Positions 6,899 to 15,926 are shown, counted from the first letter of the stretch. The stretch is DNA of 64,000 bases from Iodobacter arcticus (GCF_042664895.1 NZ_JBHTBQ010000004.1:186001-250000), one strand, 5' to 3'. The notes: generated from the sequence alone by a model not told the origin. A program made the numbers and translations.

Positions 6899-8380
6899 AT
6901 GTCTAGTACTGAAGCTAGCCCCAAAATTGGGGTGTCAACCTTTGTCATGATCACCGCTGCCGTTGTAGTAAGCGTCCGTACGCTGCCTATGACTGCGCAG
7001 CCAGGGATGATGACAATTTTCTTAACACTGGCTGCGGCCTTGTTGTTCTTGGTTCCTACTGCCTTAGTTGCCGCAGAGCTGGCAACAGCGTGGCCACAAG
7101 ATGGCGGGATCTTTATCTGGGTACGTGAAGCCTTTGGCGAGCGTTTAGGTTTTGTCGCCGTTTGGATGCAGTGGATTCAAATGGTATTTGGTATGACGTC
7201 GATCATCATGATCATCGCCGCTACCATCGCCTATGTGGTTGATCCGGCGCTGGCGACCAATAAGTTCTTTATGTTGGGAATGATTCTGGTGGTGTGGTGG
7301 GGTTGCACGCTGGTGAATTTGCAAGGGGTTAAAACACTGGGCTGGGTTTCCACTATTTGTGTGAGCTTGGGTGTGTTCTTGCCAGGGATTGTGCTGATTA
7401 TTGCCGGTATTGCTTATGTGCTGGGCGGCAATCCCATCATGACCGATGTGTCTTTTAGCATGTCGAATATGATCCCGCATTTTAGCGATGCCGGTACTTT
7501 AGGTCTGTTCATCGGCTTTATCTTCGTTGTAATGGGGATGGAAGTCTCTGCCTCGAATGTGTCTTCAATTAAAGACGCGAAACGTAATTATCCGATTGCC
7601 ATCATTCTGGTGTCGATCATCATGGTTTTCCTCTCGGTTGTTGGCTCTGCCGCCATCTTCGTGGCCATTCCTAAAGAAGAGATCTCAATGACTGCCGGTT
7701 TGATGCAGGCGTTTGAACTCTACTTCACTAAGTGGGGCATGCCTTGGCTCGCTCCGGTGATGGGCTTATCCATTGCCTTAGGGCTCATTGGTCAGGTTAA
7801 TTCTTGGGTGCTTGGCCCTGTACGTGGCCTGCAAGCTACGGCTAATTCAGGTGCATTACCTGCCTTCTTGCAAAAATCGAACAAGCACGGCGTGCCCGTT
7901 ACCTTGGTCATTATCCAAGCGCTTGCCATTAGCTTGGTGGGTGTGTTGATCACCGTGATCCCTGATGTAGATAACTTCTACTTTATGTTGATGGGGCTTA
8001 CTGGTCTGGTTTACCTCGTGGCTTATCTGTTCATGTTTGCCGCAGCCATCTGGCTTCGTTACAAACGCCCAGATATTGAACGCAGCTTTAAAGTGCCCGG
8101 TGGCAATTTAGGCATGTGGATCGTTTCCGGCATGGGTTTTGTGATGTCGCTGCTGGCTGCTTACCTTGCGTTTATTCCACCTGGCAGCTTTAAAGGCTCC
8201 TCATCGGGTTACTTCATGTTCCAGCTGATCGGTCTGATCGTGATGCTTGTGATTCCCTTCCTTGTCTATGCCTACGGCCAAAAAGACAAATTACGTCAAG
8301 CGGAAAAACTGCAAGTTGTGGCCGCAAGTAAGGCCGCCAAGCAAGAAGCCCTTGACGAACAACACGCTGCTGCGCATTAA
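6899..8380 (+). CDS. APC-family amino acid antiporter (GadC-like), probable tyrosine/tyramine exchanger
   Basis: A 493-residue inner-membrane carrier with about 12 transmembrane segments and a charged C-terminal tail. VVVSVRTLPMTAQPG in the first segment and LGLIGQVNSWVLGPVRGL in the eighth are features of the glutamate:GABA antiporter subfamily, which exchanges an amino acid for its decarboxylation product. ATG 6899 follows AAAGAGG by six bases. It is 36 bp ahead of the tyrosine decarboxylase gene in the same direction, so the likely substrate pair is tyrosine/tyramine, by analogy with TyrP of Enterococcus and Lactobacillus. Electrogenic exchange would consume a proton inside and build proton-motive force. 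Confidence 0.85.
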   Translation: MSSTEASPKIGVSTFVMITAAVVVSVRTLPMTAQPGMMTIFLTLAAALLFLVPTALVAAELATAWPQDGGIFIWVREAFGERLGFVAVWMQWIQMVFGMTSIIMIIAATIAYVVDPALATNKFFMLGMILVVWWGCTLVNLQGVKTLGWVSTICVSLGVFLPGIVLIIAGIAYVLGGNPIMTDVSFSMSNMIPHFSDAGTLGLFIGFIFVVMGMEVSASNVSSIKDAKRNYPIAIILVSIIMVFLSVVGSAAIFVAIPKEEISMTAGLMQAFELYFTKWGMPWLAPVMGLSIALGLIGQVNSWVLGPVRGLQATANSGALPAFLQKSNKHGVPVTLVIIQALAISLVGVLITVIPDVDNFYFMLMGLTGLVYLVAYLFMFAAAIWLRYKRPDIERSFKVPGGNLGMWIVSGMGFVMSLLAAYLAFIPPGSFKGSSSGYFMFQLIGLIVMLVIPFLVYAYGQKDKLRQAEKLQVVAASKAAKQEALDEQHAAAH

Positions 8381-8416
8381 GCGCCGGCTCAAAATTAAAT
8401 TAATCAGGAGTTCAAA

Positions 8417-10330
8417 ATGTTTAAAACCACAATGAATGTTGATGCGCTGTTTCTAGGCCCAAAATCAGAAAACCGTGAATTCTTTAAAGAAATGGTCGAT
8501 TATGCGGTGGATGAGCATATTCACTGGCGTGCAGATTTTCACCCAGAAGATGCTCCTTTGCTTACCCCAATGGATCAGCATCAGCCTGATTTCCGTAATA
8601 CGCTTTATCGCACCGAAGGCATTTTGCGTCAGCTGTCTTCCAAGCTAAAAACCACTTCAGTGCCTTGGTTCTCGCCGCGTTATTTGGGCCACATGAATGC
8701 CGATACTTTGATGGTTTCAAATATCGCTTATGTGATGACCATGCTTTACAACCCAAACAACTGTGCGCATGAAGCGTCGCCTACTACGACTGAGCTTGAA
8801 TTAGAAGCAGGCCGTGATCTGTGTGCGATGTTTGGTTACGACGTCCAAAAATCATGGGGCCATATTACTTCTGGCGGTACGGTTGCTAACTACGAAGGCG
8901 TTTGGGTTGCTCGCAATCTGAAATCTCTGCCTTTAGCCATTGCTCAACACGAAAAAGCCAAAGATTTAGTGGCTGGCATGAGCGAAAAGCAATTACTGAA
9001 TATGTCACCAACAGCCATTCTGGATTTGTCTGACGAGCTGAAAAAACGTGGCCTGTTTGAAGAAGTGCGTGCGCTGACTGTACGTGGTGTCGGTGTTAAA
9101 CAAGGCCAGCTGGGTAAATTCCTTGTGCCAATGTCTAAGCATTATTCATGGATGAAAGCCATGGATGTGATGGGTATTGGTCAAGAGCATATTGTTCCGC
9201 TGCCAGTGGATGAAAACTATCGCACCGACGTTGAAACCATGCGTGCCATTACCTTTAAATTGATCGAAGAAGGTACGCCTATCCTCGGTATGGTGGCTGT
9301 AGTGGGCACAACAGAAGAAGGCTCGATTGATCAAGTAGATGAAGTGATCAAGCTACGCCGTGAATGTGAAGAAAAATTCGGCGTGTCTTTCTATGTTCAC
9401 GTTGATGCGGCTTACGGTGGTTATGTCCGCGCGATGTTCCTTGATGAAAACAGCAAATTCATGGAATACGATGCACTCGTTGCCCGTTATCGCGCCGAAG
9501 ATATTATCCCTGAAGGCGTAACTTGGCCTAAACGTGCGGTGTACGAAGGCTTTAAAGCGATGTCTGAAGCCGATTCGATTACGGTGGACCCGCACAAAGC
9601 TGGCTTTATTCAATACGCTGCCGGTGCGGTATGTATGAAAGACAAGCGCATTGTTGATCTGATCTCCTACCACGCGGCCTATGTATTTGAAGAAGCCGAT
9701 GATGCGGGTGAAGAGCAAAATGTGGTGCTGGGCTCATCCATTATGGAAGGCTCTAAAGCCGGTGCAACCGCTGCGGCAGTATGGGCAGCGCATCGCTTAG
9801 TGCCACTGAATATTTCAGGCTACGGCAAGGTCATTGGTCGCGGTATTGTGACTGCCGATTGGTTTGCGCAAAAATTAGCCATGGCAAAGCCGATCGTGGT
9901 GGGTAATCGCCGCTTTGAATTGCGCCCATTGATGCACCCAGATTTCCATATGGTGAACTTCACCTTTAAGGAAATCGGCAATCCAAGCCTAGAAGACCAT
10001 AACCGTCTGAATCAACGCATGTATGAAGTGTGCTCTTACTCATCGGGCCGCACCTATAGCAATGATTTCCTGACTTCATCGACTTCGCTCGCCTTTGGCG
10101 AATACGGGGACACCCCTTGGATTTACGCTGAAAGCCGTGGTTTTAGCCGCAAAGAGTGGGATAAAACCCAAAGCGTTTACATCTTGCGTGCTGCGGTGAT
10201 GACTCACTTCTTGCGTGATCCACAAGGCTTTGAAGACTACTGGACTAATCTGCGTGCCATTTTCGCAGAAAAACTAGGCCATATCATCGATATGGAAGTC
10301 AAAGAAGCCAATCAATTAAAAGCTGCTTAA
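8417..10330 (+). CDS. tdc: Pyridoxal-phosphate-dependent tyrosine decarboxylase
   Basis: The 637-residue protein belongs to the long group II decarboxylase type seen in Enterococcus and Lactobacillus tyrosine decarboxylases (about 620-630 residues), not the 466-residue GadB type. Shared blocks include SVPWFSPRYLGHMNADTLM, LVPMSKHYSWMKAMDVMGIG, HVDAAYGGY (Asp330) and ITVDPHKAG with Lys394 as the expected PLP lysine, plus LRAAVMTHF near the end. It would convert tyrosine to tyramine and CO2. A strong AGGAG precedes ATG 8417, and a terminator follows. Activity on DOPA or phenylalanine is possible. The substrate is inferred from similarity and neighbours. Confidence 0.88.
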   Translation: MFKTTMNVDALFLGPKSENREFFKEMVDYAVDEHIHWRADFHPEDAPLLTPMDQHQPDFRNTLYRTEGILRQLSSKLKTTSVPWFSPRYLGHMNADTLMVSNIAYVMTMLYNPNNCAHEASPTTTELELEAGRDLCAMFGYDVQKSWGHITSGGTVANYEGVWVARNLKSLPLAIAQHEKAKDLVAGMSEKQLLNMSPTAILDLSDELKKRGLFEEVRALTVRGVGVKQGQLGKFLVPMSKHYSWMKAMDVMGIGQEHIVPLPVDENYRTDVETMRAITFKLIEEGTPILGMVAVVGTTEEGSIDQVDEVIKLRRECEEKFGVSFYVHVDAAYGGYVRAMFLDENSKFMEYDALVARYRAEDIIPEGVTWPKRAVYEGFKAMSEADSITVDPHKAGFIQYAAGAVCMKDKRIVDLISYHAAYVFEEADDAGEEQNVVLGSSIMEGSKAGATAAAVWAAHRLVPLNISGYGKVIGRGIVTADWFAQKLAMAKPIVVGNRRFELRPLMHPDFHMVNFTFKEIGNPSLEDHNRLNQRMYEVCSYSSGRTYSNDFLTSSTSLAFGEYGDTPWIYAESRGFSRKEWDKTQSVYILRAAVMTHFLRDPQGFEDYWTNLRAIFAEKLGHIIDMEVKEANQLKAA

Positions 10331-10338
10331 TGCAAAGA

Positions 10339-10366
10339 AACCCGCCTCAGCCGAGGTGGGTTTTTT
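10339..10366 (+). terminator. Rho-independent terminator after the decarboxylase gene
   Basis: Ten-base-pair stem AACCCGCCTC/GAGGTGGGTT (one G-U pair) with loop AGCC and a T run. It ends the antiporter-decarboxylase unit, so the permease-tyrS pair downstream probably has its own promoter. Confidence 0.88.
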
Positions 10367-10450
10367 GCCATCGAAGAGATCAATGTTTCTATTCAAGTTA
10401 ATTATCAGATCAATCCGCTTATTTGTGCGGGATGATTAAAAGGTTGGGTT

Positions 10451-11683
10451 ATGTTTGCGATTAACTACAAAGCGGTGGGCGCTACGCTGCTGATTTCCGG
10501 CACCATGCTGGGAGCAGGAATGCTGGCTTTGCCTCTGGTTTCCTCTGGAATGGGCTACACCTACGCTAGCCTTGCACTGGTCTGTATCTGGCTGCTGATG
10601 ACCTATACCGCGCTGATGCTGCTGGAAGTCTCACTGGCCTTTCCTGAGGGCAGTGGTTTTGATGTAATGGCACAAAGTTTGTTCGGCAACAAAGGTTTGT
10701 GGATTATCAACGCCTCCTTATTACTGCTTTTATATGCACTTTCTGGTGCGTATATCTCTGGTGCTGCCTCGTCCTATACCTCAAATATTAAACAGTATTT
10801 GGGAATCGATGTCCCTTCTGCCGTCGTTGCGGCGATCTTTACCCTGCTAATCGGCTCTATTGTCTATATGAGCACGGGAGCCGTGGATCGTGTTAATCGT
10901 GTGTTATTTAGTTTGAATGTCTTTATCTTCTTTGTAATGGCCATCACCATTCAGCCTTATGTTAATCAAGGTAATTTAAATAGCGCGCAAGATTCTAGCC
11001 GCTATATCTATGCTGCATTTCCGGTGTTTATTACGGCATTTGGTTTTCATGGCAGTATCCCCAGCATGGTGAAATATATTGGCCGTGATAAGCCACAAAC
11101 GCTGCGCAATATTTTTATCCTTGGCGGGCTTATTCCGCTATTGGTCTACGGCATTTGGGAATATTGCAGTCTCGGCCTCGTGCCCAGAATGGGGGAGAAT
11201 AGCTTTCTGACGCTGGCGGAAAACCAAGGCTCGGTGGGCATGTTTCTTGATTTTATTCATGCAAGCACCAGTAATCGCTGGATACCTAGTTTAATTAGTT
11301 TGTTTTCATCGATCGCTTTATTTACCTCCTATTTATGCGTTTCCTTAGGATTATTTGATTCGGTGGCAAGCAGTATTGGTTGGAAAGATTCTAAGCATGA
11401 TCGCTTAATTACGGCTCTGGCCACTTATCTTCCACCGTTTGTATTTGCATGGATTTACCCAGAAGGCTTTGTATTAGCGCTGGGGGCTGCCGCTATTTTC
11501 CTATCCATACTGGCGATTTTATTCCCAGCTCTGGCGCTATATAAATTGCGCAGGCAAACCACATACAGTGCGGATTGGCGAGTTCCTGGCAATGCCTGCT
11601 CATTTTGTACCGTGACGACGATGGGCTTGTGCATCATTGTTTTTCAAATTATGAAAATGCAGAATTTATTACCGATTTGCTGA
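10451..11683 (+). CDS. tyrP: Aromatic amino acid permease, TyrP/Mtr (HAAAP) family
   Basis: The 410-residue protein has about 11 membrane segments. The N-terminal LISGTMLGAGMLALPLVSSG is the hallmark of the hydroxy/aromatic amino acid permeases (TyrP, Mtr, TnaB of E. coli), which import tyrosine or tryptophan with protons. The start is ATG 10451 with AAAGG upstream. It lies between the decarboxylase and tyrS, 34 bp before the latter, so tyrosine is the likely substrate. It is a different transporter family from the antiporter upstream, giving the locus two tyrosine routes: net import and exchange. Confidence 0.85.
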   Translation: MFAINYKAVGATLLISGTMLGAGMLALPLVSSGMGYTYASLALVCIWLLMTYTALMLLEVSLAFPEGSGFDVMAQSLFGNKGLWIINASLLLLLYALSGAYISGAASSYTSNIKQYLGIDVPSAVVAAIFTLLIGSIVYMSTGAVDRVNRVLFSLNVFIFFVMAITIQPYVNQGNLNSAQDSSRYIYAAFPVFITAFGFHGSIPSMVKYIGRDKPQTLRNIFILGGLIPLLVYGIWEYCSLGLVPRMGENSFLTLAENQGSVGMFLDFIHASTSNRWIPSLISLFSSIALFTSYLCVSLGLFDSVASSIGWKDSKHDRLITALATYLPPFVFAWIYPEGFVLALGAAAIFLSILAILFPALALYKLRRQTTYSADWRVPGNACSFCTVTTMGLCIIVFQIMKMQNLLPIC

Positions 11684-11717
11684 TCCCCACTTACTTATTG
11701 TTTAGATGGAGCATGCT

Positions 11718-12995
11718 ATGAAAGAATCAAATTTAATTAGCCAGTTACAAGAGCGAGGCTTGATTGCGCAAGTAACCGATGCAGCAGCACTCGATGCCAT
11801 CCTCGCGCAGAAATCCGTCACGCTTTATTGTGGCTTTGATCCAACGGCAGATAGCTTACATCTGGGCCATCTTGTACCTTTGCTCGCTTTAAAGCGTTTT
11901 CAAATGGCAGGCCATCGCCCTTTGGCTTTGGTGGGCGGCGCGACCGGTATGATTGGTGATCCTAGCTTTAAAGCCACTGAGCGTTCACTCAATACGCCTG
12001 ATGTGGTTGCTGGCTGGGTGGATAAGATTCGCAAGCAAGTCTCGCCATTCTTAGATTTTGACTGTGGTGCCAATAGCGCAGCCATGGTGAACAATAACGA
12101 TTGGTTTGCAGGCATGGATGTGCTGAGCTTCTTGCGCGATATTGGCAAGCATTTCTCCGTGAATGCCATGATTAATAAAGAATCGGTAAAGCAAAGGCTG
12201 AACCGTGATGAAGTGGGTATTTCATTTACCGAGTTCGCCTACAGCCTGCTGCAAAGTTATGACTTTGCAGTATTAAATAAGAGCCATGATTGCCAGCTGC
12301 AATTGGGCGGCTCTGATCAATGGGGCAATATTACGGCAGGGGTTGATCTGACTCGCCGGATGAATCAGCAGCAGGTGTTTGGCATTACCATGCCGCTGAT
12401 TACTAAATCAGATGGTACTAAGTTTGGTAAGAGCGAAGGCAATGCCATTTGGCTGGATCCAAGTAAATGCTCGCCTTACAAGTTTTACCAGTTCTGGCTG
12501 ACCACATCGGATGACGATGTTTACCGCTTTATGAAGTACTTTACCTTTATGACTCTGGCTGAAATTGATGCCATTGAAGCGGCAGATCGTGCTAGCGGCG
12601 CAGCCCCAAGCGCACAGCGTATTTTGGCAGATCATGCTACGGAGTTAGTACATGGCAAGGCGGCTTTGGAGGCGGCTAAGCGCATTAGCCAGAATCTGTT
12701 TGCAGAAGATCAAAGTGCTTTAACTGAAAGCGATTTCCAGCAATTAGCACTAGATGGCGTGGATCATATTGAGCTGGGTTATACCGAAACAAGCCTTGTT
12801 GATGCGCTGGTTCAATCTGGATTAGCTAGCTCCAAAAGCCAAGCGCGTGGCTTTATTGAAAGCGATGCGGTAAGTATTAATGGCCAGAAGATCAGCGATC
12901 TTACTTACCATATGGGCATGGTTGATCATCGTTTTAGCCGTTACACTCTGCTTAGACGCGGCAAAAAGAATCATTGCCTGATTGTTTGGAAGTAA
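11718..12995 (+). CDS. tyrS: Tyrosyl-tRNA synthetase
   Basis: Class I aminoacyl-tRNA synthetase that charges tRNA-Tyr. The HIGH box is HLGH (residues 48-51), the KMSKS box is KFGKS (residues 235-239), and GSDQWGNITAG is the tyrosine-site loop; a C-terminal S4-like RNA-binding domain ends with RRGKKNHCLIVWK. ATG 11718 has GGAG six bases upstream; an earlier in-frame ATG at 11706 lacks one. The 425-residue length is normal. In lactic acid bacteria a tyrS copy accompanies tyrosine decarboxylase genes; in E. coli tyrS neighbours pdxY. Whether this is the only tyrS of the genome cannot be told. Confidence 0.96.
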   Translation: MKESNLISQLQERGLIAQVTDAAALDAILAQKSVTLYCGFDPTADSLHLGHLVPLLALKRFQMAGHRPLALVGGATGMIGDPSFKATERSLNTPDVVAGWVDKIRKQVSPFLDFDCGANSAAMVNNNDWFAGMDVLSFLRDIGKHFSVNAMINKESVKQRLNRDEVGISFTEFAYSLLQSYDFAVLNKSHDCQLQLGGSDQWGNITAGVDLTRRMNQQQVFGITMPLITKSDGTKFGKSEGNAIWLDPSKCSPYKFYQFWLTTSDDDVYRFMKYFTFMTLAEIDAIEAADRASGAAPSAQRILADHATELVHGKAALEAAKRISQNLFAEDQSALTESDFQQLALDGVDHIELGYTETSLVDALVQSGLASSKSQARGFIESDAVSINGQKISDLTYHMGMVDHRFSRYTLLRRGKKNHCLIVWK

Positions 12996-13070
12996 TTGCT
13001 TTTTAGAAGGTAAGTGCTGGGCAGAGGTGTATTTGTTGAGTTTTTATGCATCACTGCTGATCGGCCCATT

Positions 13071-13111
13071 AAATCATCACTTTCGCTGTGTTCGGGAGTG
13101 GTGATTTTTTT
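13071..13111 (+). terminator. Rho-independent terminator after tyrS
   Basis: An 11-bp stem AAATCATCACT/AGTGGTGATTT (one G-U pair) with a 15-base loop and a T run. It separates tyrS from pdxY, so the two are not simply cotranscribed. Confidence 0.8.
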
Positions 13112-13139
13112 ATGCAGCTATTTCACTATTGGATCTCAT

Positions 13140-13994
13140 ATGAATATTTTGTCTATTCAATCACATGTGGTATTTGGCCATGCAGGAAATAGTGCTGCAG
13201 TGTTCCCTATGCAATGCATGGGTGCGAATGTTTGGGCATTGCATACCGTGCAATTTTCTAATCACACGCAATACGGCCATTGGGCTGGCATGGTGATGCC
13301 AGAAGCGCAGATTAGCGAGCTAACAGCAGGTATTGCACTAACAGGGCAGCTGGCTCAGTGCAATGCGGTATTGTCTGGCTATATCGGTAGCGCAGCTCAG
13401 GGCAAGCATATCTTAGAGGCTTTGCAGATGGTGAGAGCGGCCAACCCTCTGGCGATCTACCACTGCGATCCAGTGATGGGCCATCCGCTCAAGGGTTGCA
13501 TTGTGGCGCCCGGCGTGGCGGAGTTTCTGATTGAAAAAGCGATTCCAGAGGCGAATATCGTATCCCCAAATCAGCTTGAATTAGAAATGATTGTGGGCCG
13601 CTCATTAAGTAGCCTCGCCGAGATTGTGGCGGCTTGCCACGAGGTGCTGGCCAGGGGGCCACAAACAATCTTGATTAAACATCTGCATTATCAGAGCAAG
13701 GATCCAGCTAGCTTTGAGATGCTGGCGCTCAGCCAAGACGAAGCTTGGCTGATTCGCCGCCCTATTCTTGCTTTTGATAAAGAGCCGGTTGGGGTAGGGG
13801 ATATGACTTCGGCGCTGTTCTTAGCTAGCTTACTGGCTGGAAAATCTATTTCAGCTGCGCTAGAGCACACTACGGCGGCGGTGTATGGTGTACTGCTGGA
13901 AACCGCCAGCCAGTCGCGTTACGAGCTGGCTGTGGTTGCAGCAAGGGAAGAGTACACAAGGCCAAGCCATTCTTTGCATGCAATTAGGCTTTAG
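13140..13994 (+). CDS. pdxY: Pyridoxal kinase PdxY
   Basis: A ribokinase-fold kinase that phosphorylates pyridoxal to PLP in the salvage pathway. From ATG 13140 the protein is 284 residues and begins MNILSIQSHVVFGHAGN, the usual PdxY start; NIVSPNQLELEMI and the anion-hole motif GVGDMTSALF are present. The frame is open back to 13014, but that segment crosses the terminator after tyrS and is rejected. PLP is the cofactor of the decarboxylase upstream, but pdxY also neighbours tyrS in E. coli, so the link may be ancestral rather than tailored to decarboxylation. Confidence 0.92.
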   Translation: MNILSIQSHVVFGHAGNSAAVFPMQCMGANVWALHTVQFSNHTQYGHWAGMVMPEAQISELTAGIALTGQLAQCNAVLSGYIGSAAQGKHILEALQMVRAANPLAIYHCDPVMGHPLKGCIVAPGVAEFLIEKAIPEANIVSPNQLELEMIVGRSLSSLAEIVAACHEVLARGPQTILIKHLHYQSKDPASFEMLALSQDEAWLIRRPILAFDKEPVGVGDMTSALFLASLLAGKSISAALEHTTAAVYGVLLETASQSRYELAVVAAREEYTRPSHSLHAIRL

Positions 13995-14009
13995 TACAGC
14001 CATCTTGAG

Positions 14010-14038
14010 CAAAAGTTTTCCAGGGTGGGAAGCTTTTG
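14010..14038. terminator. Stem-loop between convergent pdxY and lipoprotein gene
   Basis: A 12-bp stem CAAAAGTTTTCC/GGGAAGCTTTTG (two G-U pairs) with a five-base loop lies midway between two convergent stops. It could serve as a terminator in either direction, though it lacks a long T run. Confidence 0.5.
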
Positions 14039-14047
14039 TCTCAGTAT

Positions 14048-14413
14048 TTATTTGAATGAATTGATTTTTCTAAGCATGACTAAAGCGTTTTCTTCTTCCT
14101 TGCCGCCCGCTGCAATGCAGTTTTCCAGCCCGCCGTTTTCCTGCCAGTGATTGCTGCCATCTTTCGTGTAAAACGCCACGTATTTGCACTCGTCTATGGT
14201 TTCGTCTAGGCCATTCATTGCGGTGTATTTTATTTTAACAATAAAAGCATTTTGCTGACCTGCCAGCTTACCTTGCCAAATGACCTCTCCGGTTTTGAGC
14301 GCGAAGCTCTTCGGCTTTTTGAGCGTTTGTTTGATAATGTCGCTGGCATCGTCAACCTCGGATGAGCCGCAGGCAGATAAAAATAAGGCCAAACATAAAG
14401 CAATCTTTCTCAT
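14048..14413 (-). CDS. Small putative lipoprotein
   Basis: The 121-residue protein starts with a classical lipoprotein signal: MRK, a hydrophobic stretch, then lipobox LSAC with the acylated Cys at residue 15. The mature part is polar and includes two further Cys residues (ECKYVAF, ENCIAAG) that could form a disulfide. I recognise no family. It would sit on a membrane facing the periplasm. It is downstream of the GntR gene on the same strand, 44 bp away, so cotranscription is possible. Confidence 0.75.
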   Translation of the reverse strand: MRKIALCLALFLSACGSSEVDDASDIIKQTLKKPKSFALKTGEVIWQGKLAGQQNAFIVKIKYTAMNGLDETIDECKYVAFYTKDGSNHWQENGGLENCIAAGGKEEENALVMLRKINSFK

Positions 14414-14457
14414 TTCTTATCTTTTTAATCGAAGTGGTATTTGAAGTGGTGCAAGGC

Positions 14458-15159
14458 TTAGGCGCTGACTGGGGTGTGTTTCACTCTTTCAGAAAACTTC
14501 TCCGGGCTTAACGATTCTGCTAAATCAATCACATGCTGGTAGTGGGCTTCAATCAGCAGCAAGGCTTGCTTCAAATCTCTGGCCAGCACTGCATCCATAA
14601 TCGTTTTGTGTTCACCATGATCGTGGTAGCGAGTCACTTCGTCTAATTCACCATTGAGCCAGATATGGCGATAGCGCTCTAGCTGATTATAAATATTTTC
14701 TAAGGTGGAAAGCATCATGGGTGAGTTGCACGCTTTAATAAGGGCCATATGAAAGCCCATATGGCGCTCGCCCCATTCTTCGTAATCCACGCCAGGCTGA
14801 TCTAATTGAATGCGCTCCATGCGATGGAAAGCGGTGATAATGCTCAGCTCCCATTCCTCATCTCCACGCTGCATGGCTTTTTCTAAGGCTAAGCCAGCAA
14901 TGGCACGCCGGGTGGCCAGAATATCGCGCAATTCATCGAGTGATACAGGCGCAACTCTAAAGCCCTTTTGTGGCTCCATCACCACAAAATGTTGCCAGAC
15001 CAACTGCACCAAAGCTTCACGAATAGGCGTACCACCCACCTGATAATGTTGCTTTAGTTCATTCATCTGCAGCTTTTCACCTGGTAAAAAAGTACCAAGT
15101 AAAATGTCGCGGCGAATGGCTTTAACCATTTGATCTGAAAGGGTTGTGCTGTTTGTCAT
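14458..15159 (-). CDS. GntR-family transcriptional regulator, FCD (FadR) type
   Basis: The 233-residue protein has an N-terminal winged helix (LQMNELKQHYQVGGTPIREA) and an all-helical C-terminal FCD domain with histidines spaced for metal or carboxylate binding (FHMALI and the later HHVIDL-type region). FCD regulators usually repress catabolic genes and respond to organic acids or amino acid derivatives. No target gene is obvious; the adjacent small lipoprotein is the only same-strand neighbour. ATG 15159. Confidence 0.9.
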   Translation of the reverse strand: MTNSTTLSDQMVKAIRRDILLGTFLPGEKLQMNELKQHYQVGGTPIREALVQLVWQHFVVMEPQKGFRVAPVSLDELRDILATRRAIAGLALEKAMQRGDEEWELSIITAFHRMERIQLDQPGVDYEEWGERHMGFHMALIKACNSPMMLSTLENIYNQLERYRHIWLNGELDEVTRYHDHGEHKTIMDAVLARDLKQALLLIEAHYQHVIDLAESLSPEKFSERVKHTPVSA

Positions 15160-15288
15160 GGGTTTTTATATATTCGCTTTTAATACAGCGCAATGACAGC
15201 TATTGCAAGAAGCAAACATGATAGCGTAATCGTCGTCGATGCCACAGGCAATAACAACAAATAATAGAGGGGAGCTATTTGGAAAATG

Positions 15289-15324
15289 GAATGAAAAACG
15301 GCCCCAATTTGCATTGGAGCCGTT
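15289..15324 (-). terminator. Rho-independent terminator after the tRNA-Phe pair
   Basis: Read on the minus strand: stem AACGGCTCCAAT/ATTGGGGCCGTT (12 bp, one G-U pair) with loop GCAA and a TTT run. It lies ten bases past the CCA end of the downstream tRNA-Phe. Confidence 0.85.
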
Positions 15325-15334
15325 CTTGTATAAC

Positions 15335-15410
15335 TGGTGGCCCGTCTCGGAATCGAACCAAGGACACGCGGATTTTCAATCCGCTGCTCTACCAACTGAG
15401 CTAACGGGCC
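15335..15410 (-). tRNA. tRNA-Phe (GAA), copy 2
   Basis: 76 bases with encoded CCA. The anticodon loop is TTGAAAA with a GCGGA/TCCGC stem; the T arm contains GGTTCGATTCC. The acceptor stem is GGCCCGT/ACGGGCC. It lies 54 bp downstream of a near-identical copy. Confidence 0.97.
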
Positions 15411-15464
15411 GCATAAAGCGGTTTAAAGCCAACCAGATTCTAGCAATCTGATCTTATAAAAACT

Positions 15465-15540
15465 TGGTGGCCTGTCTCGGAATCGAACCAAGGACACGCG
15501 GATTTTCAATCCGCTGCTCTACCAACTGAGCTAACAGGCC
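15465..15540 (-). tRNA. tRNA-Phe (GAA), copy 1
   Basis: 76 bases with encoded CCA, same anticodon arm as its neighbour. It differs by a compensated pair in the acceptor stem: GGCCTGT/ACAGGCC here, GGCCCGT/ACGGGCC in the other copy. It is the promoter-proximal copy on the minus strand. Confidence 0.97.
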
Positions 15541-15554
15541 GCTGAGAGGTCGCT

Positions 15555-15583
15555 ATTAAAGCCCATTTGTAATGAGTCGTCAA
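15555..15583 (-). promoter_or_regulatory. Promoter of the tRNA-Phe pair
   Basis: On the minus strand, -35 TTGACG (15578-15583), 17-base spacer and -10 TTTAAT (15555-15560), 15 bases before the first tRNA-Phe. A good sigma-70 match. Confidence 0.75.
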
Positions 15584-15926
15584 CCTTTATTATGAATAAT
15601 ATTCTAAAGTAGCTGAATTTTTATATTTCGCTATATACAATTAGTTCGCTTGGAATCGCGACATTTTCTAGCTGCCCGTTGTGCAGTTTGCAAGTATGGG
15701 TGCTTATGTTTTGTGATTGGGAATGGGGCAAAGTTAAAATCCTTGGTCTATTGCATCAATTTGTCTGCGCTTCTGGGCGGCTTATAGTGTTTGAATTACT
15801 TGTGCTATAAAAAATTGAAAATAAAAATAAGCTCGTCGATCGCGCTTAGCCGCTGTTTTTAAATGAAATTAACTTTTTTTGTATAAGACGCTTAGCGATA
15901 AGTTTGAAAATGTTCAAGTGCCGGGC

